Positions 6,389 through 9,921 of a stretch of DNA of 9,921 nt are shown here, one piece after another (position 1 is the first letter of the stretch; each line of letters begins with the position of its first letter). The stretch lies in assembly GCA_029856445.1 (NCBI GenBank), contig JAHQWY010000109.1, positions 1-9,921 of the forward strand, read 5' to 3'. The stretch is from Promethearchaeia archaeon. Its GTDB lineage: Archaea; Asgardarchaeota; Lokiarchaeia; Sigyniarchaeales; SOKP01. The notes under the pieces were generated by a model. The model did not search any database and had not been told where the DNA came from. It saw only the letters and a list, made by a program, of their open reading frames with translations. Both the position numbers and the translations under genes were made by a program.

Positions 6389-7756
6389 TCAAAGGGTTTC
6401 AAAACCATTTTCAGCTATCACATCGCGATACCATTGAGCACTTTTTTTCCATAATCGCTCTTGGGTTTCATAATTCACCCGAATTAGTCCAAAGCGTATA
6501 GAATATCCTGCAACCCATTCAAAATTGTCCAATAATGACCAGATAAAATACCCTTTTAGATCCACTCCATCTTTGATTGCTCTATGAGCATTTTCAAAGT
6601 ATTGTTTTAAATAATTCAATCGATCCTCATCTTGGACTATTCCATTTTCAATAATATCATCTTTACCAGCCATTCCGTTTTCTGTAATATAAATAGGAGG
6701 GTGATTGTAATCTTTATCTATCCTAACTAATAAATCATAAAAGCCTTCAGGTGACACTTCCCAACCATATTGAGAGTACTCATGTCCCTTGATCCTTCTT
6801 CGATTAATCAACTTACTTATGCTTGAAAGATCTTCTGGTTTTTTTGCAGCAGTCCGAGTACAAGAATAATTATTAACACCTAAAAAATCAATAGGATTAG
6901 CTTTTAATAATTTGAGATCATTTTCTGAGATTGGGGGAAAATTGTATCTTTCTTTAAGATAATCTAAAATATCTTTAGGATATTCTGCTCTAAAAATAGG
7001 GTCCAAATACCATCTATTATATATCCCATCAATAAATTTTGCAGCTTTTGCATCTAAGGTTGAATTAGATTGAGGATATACATGAGACAGGTTCAAAGTA
7101 ATTCCAATTCTTCCATCTGAATTTTTTGAATTACGATAAGCATCTACAGCTTTTGCATGAGCCACATTAACATTTGTAGAGGCGATATACCCTCCTTTAA
7201 TATTACTTTTTCCTGTAAAAAGACCTGCTCCATAAAACATTACTGTAAAAACTTCGGGTTCATTGAATGTTATCCATTTTTTTACGCGATCACCATAGTG
7301 ATCAAACATAAATTTTGTATATTCCACATAAGCTTCAATAACATCACGGTTTTCCCAACTACCAATTTTATGAAGTGCTAAGGGGAGATCCCAGTGATAT
7401 AAAGTAACAACCGGCTCAATCTCATTTTTTAAGAGTTCATTAATAAGATTGTCATAAAATGCTACTCCTTTCTCATTAATTTCTCCTCTTCCCGAAGGAA
7501 ATATACGTGGCCATGAAATTGAGAATCGATATGCATTAACATTTAATTGCTTCATAATCTGTATATCCTCCTTATAACGATGATAATGATCACAAGCTAT
7601 ATCACCAGTATCCCCATTCCTTATTATACCTGGTTTATGGGAAACCATATCCCATATGCTTTCACCTTTTCCATCCTCGTTCCATGCTCCTTCTATTTGA
7701 TAACTAGCAGTAGCAGTACCCCATAAAAAATTTTTAGGGAAACGTATATTTTTCAT
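6389..7756 (-). CDS. GH1 beta-glycosidase (beta-glucosidase type)
   Basis: This retaining glycosidase releases terminal beta-linked sugars, commonly glucose or galactose. The 455 residues fill the (beta/alpha)8 fold. Seen: the GH1 N-terminal signature FLWGTATASYQIEG with Q20, YHWDLP with H121, TFNEP with acid/base E166, YITENGM with nucleophile E359, and the glycone-binding NFEW (E413, W414). The Ser-Lys-Tyr loop of 6-phospho-beta-glucosidases is absent, so a non-phosphorylated substrate is expected. Length and motifs resemble bacterial BglA/BglB enzymes more than the longer Sulfolobus LacS type, which hints at lateral acquisition. There is no signal peptide, so it acts on imported glycosides. 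GAGG on the minus strand lies eight bases before the ATG, supporting the start. It converges with the SGNH gene and diverges from the URO-D-family gene across 164 bases with several dyads. Family is near certain; the exact sugar is open. Confidence 0.95.
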   Translation of the reverse strand: MKNIRFPKNFLWGTATASYQIEGAWNEDGKGESIWDMVSHKPGIIRNGDTGDIACDHYHRYKEDIQIMKQLNVNAYRFSISWPRIFPSGRGEINEKGVAFYDNLINELLKNEIEPVVTLYHWDLPLALHKIGSWENRDVIEAYVEYTKFMFDHYGDRVKKWITFNEPEVFTVMFYGAGLFTGKSNIKGGYIASTNVNVAHAKAVDAYRNSKNSDGRIGITLNLSHVYPQSNSTLDAKAAKFIDGIYNRWYLDPIFRAEYPKDILDYLKERYNFPPISENDLKLLKANPIDFLGVNNYSCTRTAAKKPEDLSSISKLINRRRIKGHEYSQYGWEVSPEGFYDLLVRIDKDYNHPPIYITENGMAGKDDIIENGIVQDEDRLNYLKQYFENAHRAIKDGVDLKGYFIWSLLDNFEWVAGYSIRFGLIRVNYETQERLWKKSAQWYRDVIAENGFETL

Positions 7757-7764
7757 TGAAATTT

Positions 7765-7768
7765 CCTC
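7765..7768 (-). promoter_or_regulatory. Shine-Dalgarno site of the GH1 gene
   Basis: Minus-strand GAGG is eight bases upstream of the ATG at 7754-7756. It is one of only two convincing ribosome sites in the window, and it supports the annotated GH1 start. Confidence 0.6.
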
Positions 7769-7852
7769 ATTATATTAAATCTTTTGTGATAAAGTGTTTT
7801 TCCATCTTAAAGCTTTATGAATTTCACTAAATAAAACAACTTCTTTGTCATT

Positions 7853-7869
7853 CTTTTATTCAATAAAAG
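7853..7869. promoter_or_regulatory. 17-base perfect dyad CTTTTATT-c-AATAAAAG
   Basis: Eight-base arms flank one central C, in the divergent spacer between the GH1 and URO-D-family genes. The left arm word CTTTTATT recurs at 7909-7916, just before the GTG start at 7921. The geometry suits an operator for one or both genes. High A+T makes chance dyads fairly likely, so this is only a candidate. Confidence 0.35.
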
Positions 7870-7881
7870 TTTTAATTAAAT

Positions 7882-7901
7882 TTTGATTTAATACAATCAA
7901 A
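7882..7901. promoter_or_regulatory. Dyad TTTGATT-N6-AATCAAA before the URO-D-family gene
   Basis: Seven-base arms at 7882-7888 and 7895-7901 are separated by six bases, a spacing of one helical turn between half-site centres plus a little. It ends 19 bases before the GTG start and overlaps the start of an ATATAAAT word at 7901-7908, so a bound protein could block the promoter. Candidate only. Confidence 0.35.
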
Positions 7902-7920
7902 TATAAATCTTTTATTAAAG

Positions 7921-9114
7921 GTGAAAGCTTTAAACTCGATAGAGAGGGTAAAAGCAGCTCTCAATTTCAAAGGTCCAGATAAAGTCCCCGTTTGGAAATT
8001 CACCCAAGGAAGTGATATTTATACTTTTTTTTCTTTACCTTCCAAAAATTGGCGACCTGGACATAGTGAAAATGAGAAAGGTTTGTTTCCTCACATCCCT
8101 GAATACTTAATAAGATATAGCTTATGGAAATGGGACACTCCGGAATGGGCAAAGGATTCAAAATATAAGGATTGGTTTCGTTTACCAAGGGAAGAAATTG
8201 ATGAGTTTGGGACTATTTGGATAATGGGGGGTGTTAATACTATGGGACATCCAGGAAGACCTTCATTGGCAAATTACAGTAAAATGGATGAATATTTTCA
8301 TAATTATACACCGAATTTTGATGAAGAAGAACGATATTCCTTTATGGTTCAGAGAAGTAAGGAACAAGCAAAAGACAAATATCGTATGTGTAGTTTAGGC
8401 CTTGGACCATTTCAAATTGCAAGTCAAATGGTAGGATTTTCCAAATTTCTTCTGGATCATTATAAGAATAAGACTGAACTCAAGCAACTTTTAAAATATC
8501 TAACGGATATTTTCGTAGACCAACAAAAAATGTGGGTGAAATATGGTGCAAAACCTCATGGTTTTGTATTGTACGACGATTTGGGCGAGCAAAGGGGGCC
8601 ATTTTTTAGTCCGAAGTTATTCGAAGAATTTTATAAGCCTGTTTATAAACAACTCATTGATACAGCACACAATTTAGAATGTGATTTACATCTTCACTGC
8701 TGCGGGAAAATAGATCAAATAATTTCTTTATTGATTGATTGGGGATTAGATGCTTTAGAACTAGATAGTCCTCGGATGACGGGTTATTCTGAGTTAAGTC
8801 AATTTCGTGGAAAGATCATGATATGGGGATGTATCAATATTCAATCGATCTATACATTGGGTACACCAGAAGAATGCGAACGAGAAGTGTGGCATATGGT
8901 TCGCAATCTGGGAACTCGAAAAGGGGGATTTGGTGCTTACTTCTACCCTCAAGTAGATCATATTCAAGCTCCTGAAGCAAATATAAATGCTTTCACTACA
9001 GGATTAGAAAAATATGGCGTGTATGAAGCTATACCCAACCATTGGTGGACAGATCCAATAGTAGATGAATGGAAATATAATAAAGTACCTCCATTACCTC
9101 CAGTTAAGCCATAG
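7921..9114 (+). CDS. URO-D-superfamily methyltransferase-like protein (MtaA/CmuA type)
   Basis: The uroporphyrinogen decarboxylase superfamily includes heme-pathway enzymes and zinc methyltransferases that move methyl groups to or from corrinoid proteins. The 397 residues begin with SIERVKAALNFKGPDKVPVW, the usual family opening, which supports the GTG start at 7921. A methyltransferase-style zinc motif is visible: H259-x-C261 in HLHCCGK and a distant Cys, C304, in IWGCINIQ. This matches the His-x-Cys...Cys pattern of MtaA-like enzymes and argues against true uroporphyrinogen decarboxylase. YDDLGEQRGPFFSP at about 218-231 is typical of these paralogues. There is no signal peptide; the Pro-rich C-terminus (PPLPPVKP) is short. 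No corrinoid-binding protein or reactivation enzyme lies next to it in this window, so it is an orphan here. It is divergent from GH1 and is followed by a weak hairpin. Superfamily is firm; substrate, perhaps an O-methylated compound, is unknown. Confidence 0.85.
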   Translation: MKALNSIERVKAALNFKGPDKVPVWKFTQGSDIYTFFSLPSKNWRPGHSENEKGLFPHIPEYLIRYSLWKWDTPEWAKDSKYKDWFRLPREEIDEFGTIWIMGGVNTMGHPGRPSLANYSKMDEYFHNYTPNFDEEERYSFMVQRSKEQAKDKYRMCSLGLGPFQIASQMVGFSKFLLDHYKNKTELKQLLKYLTDIFVDQQKMWVKYGAKPHGFVLYDDLGEQRGPFFSPKLFEEFYKPVYKQLIDTAHNLECDLHLHCCGKIDQIISLLIDWGLDALELDSPRMTGYSELSQFRGKIMIWGCINIQSIYTLGTPEECEREVWHMVRNLGTRKGGFGAYFYPQVDHIQAPEANINAFTTGLEKYGVYEAIPNHWWTDPIVDEWKYNKVPPLPPVKP

Positions 9115-9164
9115 AGATTTAACCTTATTTACATTTTATTTATGATATTATTCATACTCTTTAA

Positions 9165-9185
9165 AGTAGAAGAAACCCTTCTATT
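9165..9185 (+). terminator. Weak stem-loop after the URO-D-family gene
   Basis: TAGAAG at 9167-9172 pairs with CTTCTA at 9178-9183 around a five-base loop, extended by a G-T and an A-T pair. A moderately T-rich stretch follows at 9193-9199. It lies 50 bases after the stop codon and may help end the transcript, but the stem is short. Confidence 0.3.
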
Positions 9186-9244
9186 AGTAAGATTTTATTG
9201 GTAAGAATTCTTTTTGGGTTTATAAATAAATTAAAAAGTTCATT

Positions 9245-9921
9245 ATGGCTAATAATTTCTTATGGGACTTATTTGTTGTATTAATAGTATATATATACAT
9301 ACTACTGACGATTTTTATACCATTAACTCTATATAAAAAAGAAAAAATATCAAAATTCTCCGCACGTAAATCAGTCCATATGTTTGCGGGATTAGCAATT
9401 TTAAGTTCACCTTTTTATTTCTGGCCATTTTGGCCATCTATTATAGCAGGAACTTTAACATTATTAGTGTATTTTAGTTCAAAAGAATCTAAAGTAAAAC
9501 AATTAAAAGATTTATATGAAGCAATATCTGAAGAACAAGAAGAAGGTTTAAGTAGAGCTTTTCTTCAAGGACCTTTTTTCTACTGCCTTTCAATTACTCT
9601 TCTAGTATTTATTTTTGGGATTGTTGCTCCTTATAACTTTTATTTTCCTATTGCTGGAATATTGATAATGATAGTTGCTGATACGCTAGCGTCAGTGATA
9701 GGAAAAAGGTGGGGTAAGATGGGAATAAGTTTACCTTGGACAAATTCACACAGAACACTTGAAGGATCTGGGACTTTTTTTGTGACAGCTTTTTTGGTTT
9801 GTTTTGTCGCTTTTTACTTATTTGGGTTTCTCATTTCAACTTTTCAGGAAGAATTATCTTTTGCCACTATCATAATTTATTCTCTAGTCACTAGTGCGAT
9901 TGCTACAATTGTCGAATTAGT
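9245..9921 (+). CDS. Dolichol kinase/phosphatidate cytidylyltransferase-family membrane protein, C-terminus cut by window edge
   Basis: The SEC59/COG0170 family comprises membrane enzymes that use CTP to phosphorylate polyprenols or related lipid alcohols. The frame is open from ATG at 9245 to the window edge, giving 225 residues; only a short C-terminal part should be missing. Seen: a hydrophobic first span (about 7-29), the family motif ARKSVHMFAG with R41, K42 and H45, spans near 46-78, an acidic cytosolic loop at about 79-105, spans at 108-127 and 130-150, the nucleotide-site signature VADTLASVIGKRWGK with D146, G153 and K154, then HRTLEGSGTFF (E173, G174, S175), and further spans at 176-199 and 204-222. 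In archaea such a protein could serve dolichyl phosphate formation for N-glycosylation or recycling of prenyl chains. An upstream TTTATAAATAA word near 9219-9229 may be promoter-related but is very close to the start. Specific substrate is not determinable. Confidence 0.88.
   Translation, partial: MANNFLWDLFVVLIVYIYILLTIFIPLTLYKKEKISKFSARKSVHMFAGLAILSSPFYFWPFWPSIIAGTLTLLVYFSSKESKVKQLKDLYEAISEEQEEGLSRAFLQGPFFYCLSITLLVFIFGIVAPYNFYFPIAGILIMIVADTLASVIGKRWGKMGISLPWTNSHRTLEGSGTFFVTAFLVCFVAFYLFGFLISTFQEELSFATIIIYSLVTSAIATIVEL

Noticed and set aside
6157..6408. Minus-strand open frame spanning the end of the SGNH gene
   Set aside because: It is antisense to the conserved DGLHVN block and overlaps the GH1 stop; no independent support.
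7157..7381. Plus-strand open frame with several Cys inside the GH1 gene
   Set aside because: Antisense to the GH1 acid/base region; Cys spacing is irregular and matches no motif.
8000..8188. Minus-strand open frame inside the URO-D-family gene
   Set aside because: Antisense shadow of a conserved coding region with no start signal.

Overview
The window is AT-rich and gene-dense, with nine protein genes. Two are cut by the window edges: an IlvD/Edd dehydratase on the left and a dolichol-kinase-family membrane protein on the right. The likely source is an anaerobic archaeon, most plausibly an Asgard (Lokiarchaeia-like) lineage. The reasons are a COG0170/SEC59-type lipid kinase, a stand-alone SCP2 lipid carrier, an MtaA/CmuA-like URO-D methyltransferase, an oxygen-sensitive radical SAM sulfatase maturase, heavy use of AGA and ATA codons, T-tract rather than strong hairpin terminators, and few Shine-Dalgarno sites. 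This assignment is inference; an AT-rich anaerobic bacterium is not excluded.

Layout. Positions 1-1726 (minus strand) carry a partial IlvD/Edd dehydratase and a DDAH-family amidinohydrolase. Positions 1863-4881 (plus) hold a tight pair: a Cys-type sulfatase without a signal peptide, and an anaerobic sulfatase-maturating enzyme (anSME) whose C-terminus carries a SEC-C zinc-binding tail. Positions 5021-5446 (plus) encode a small SCP2-domain protein, followed by a T10 tract. Positions 5627-6376 (plus) encode an SGNH/GDSL hydrolase. It converges, with a 12-base gap, on a GH1 beta-glycosidase at 6389-7756 (minus). Across a 164-base divergent intergenic region rich in dyad symmetry lies a URO-D-superfamily methyltransferase (7921-9114, plus). 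The partial membrane lipid kinase starts at 9245 (plus).

How the genes may work together. Sulfatase, anSME, SGNH esterase and GH1 glycosidase all lack export signals and all act on decorated or glycosidic substrates. They look like an intracellular module that removes sulfate, acyl and glycosyl groups from an imported compound. The dehydratase could serve sugar-acid catabolism or branched-chain amino acid synthesis; nothing else in view decides. SCP2 and the lipid kinase point to lipid handling, but no sequence evidence ties them to the hydrolases. No RNA genes, CRISPR arrays, insertion sequences or phage genes were seen, and no intergenic gap exceeds 300 bases.
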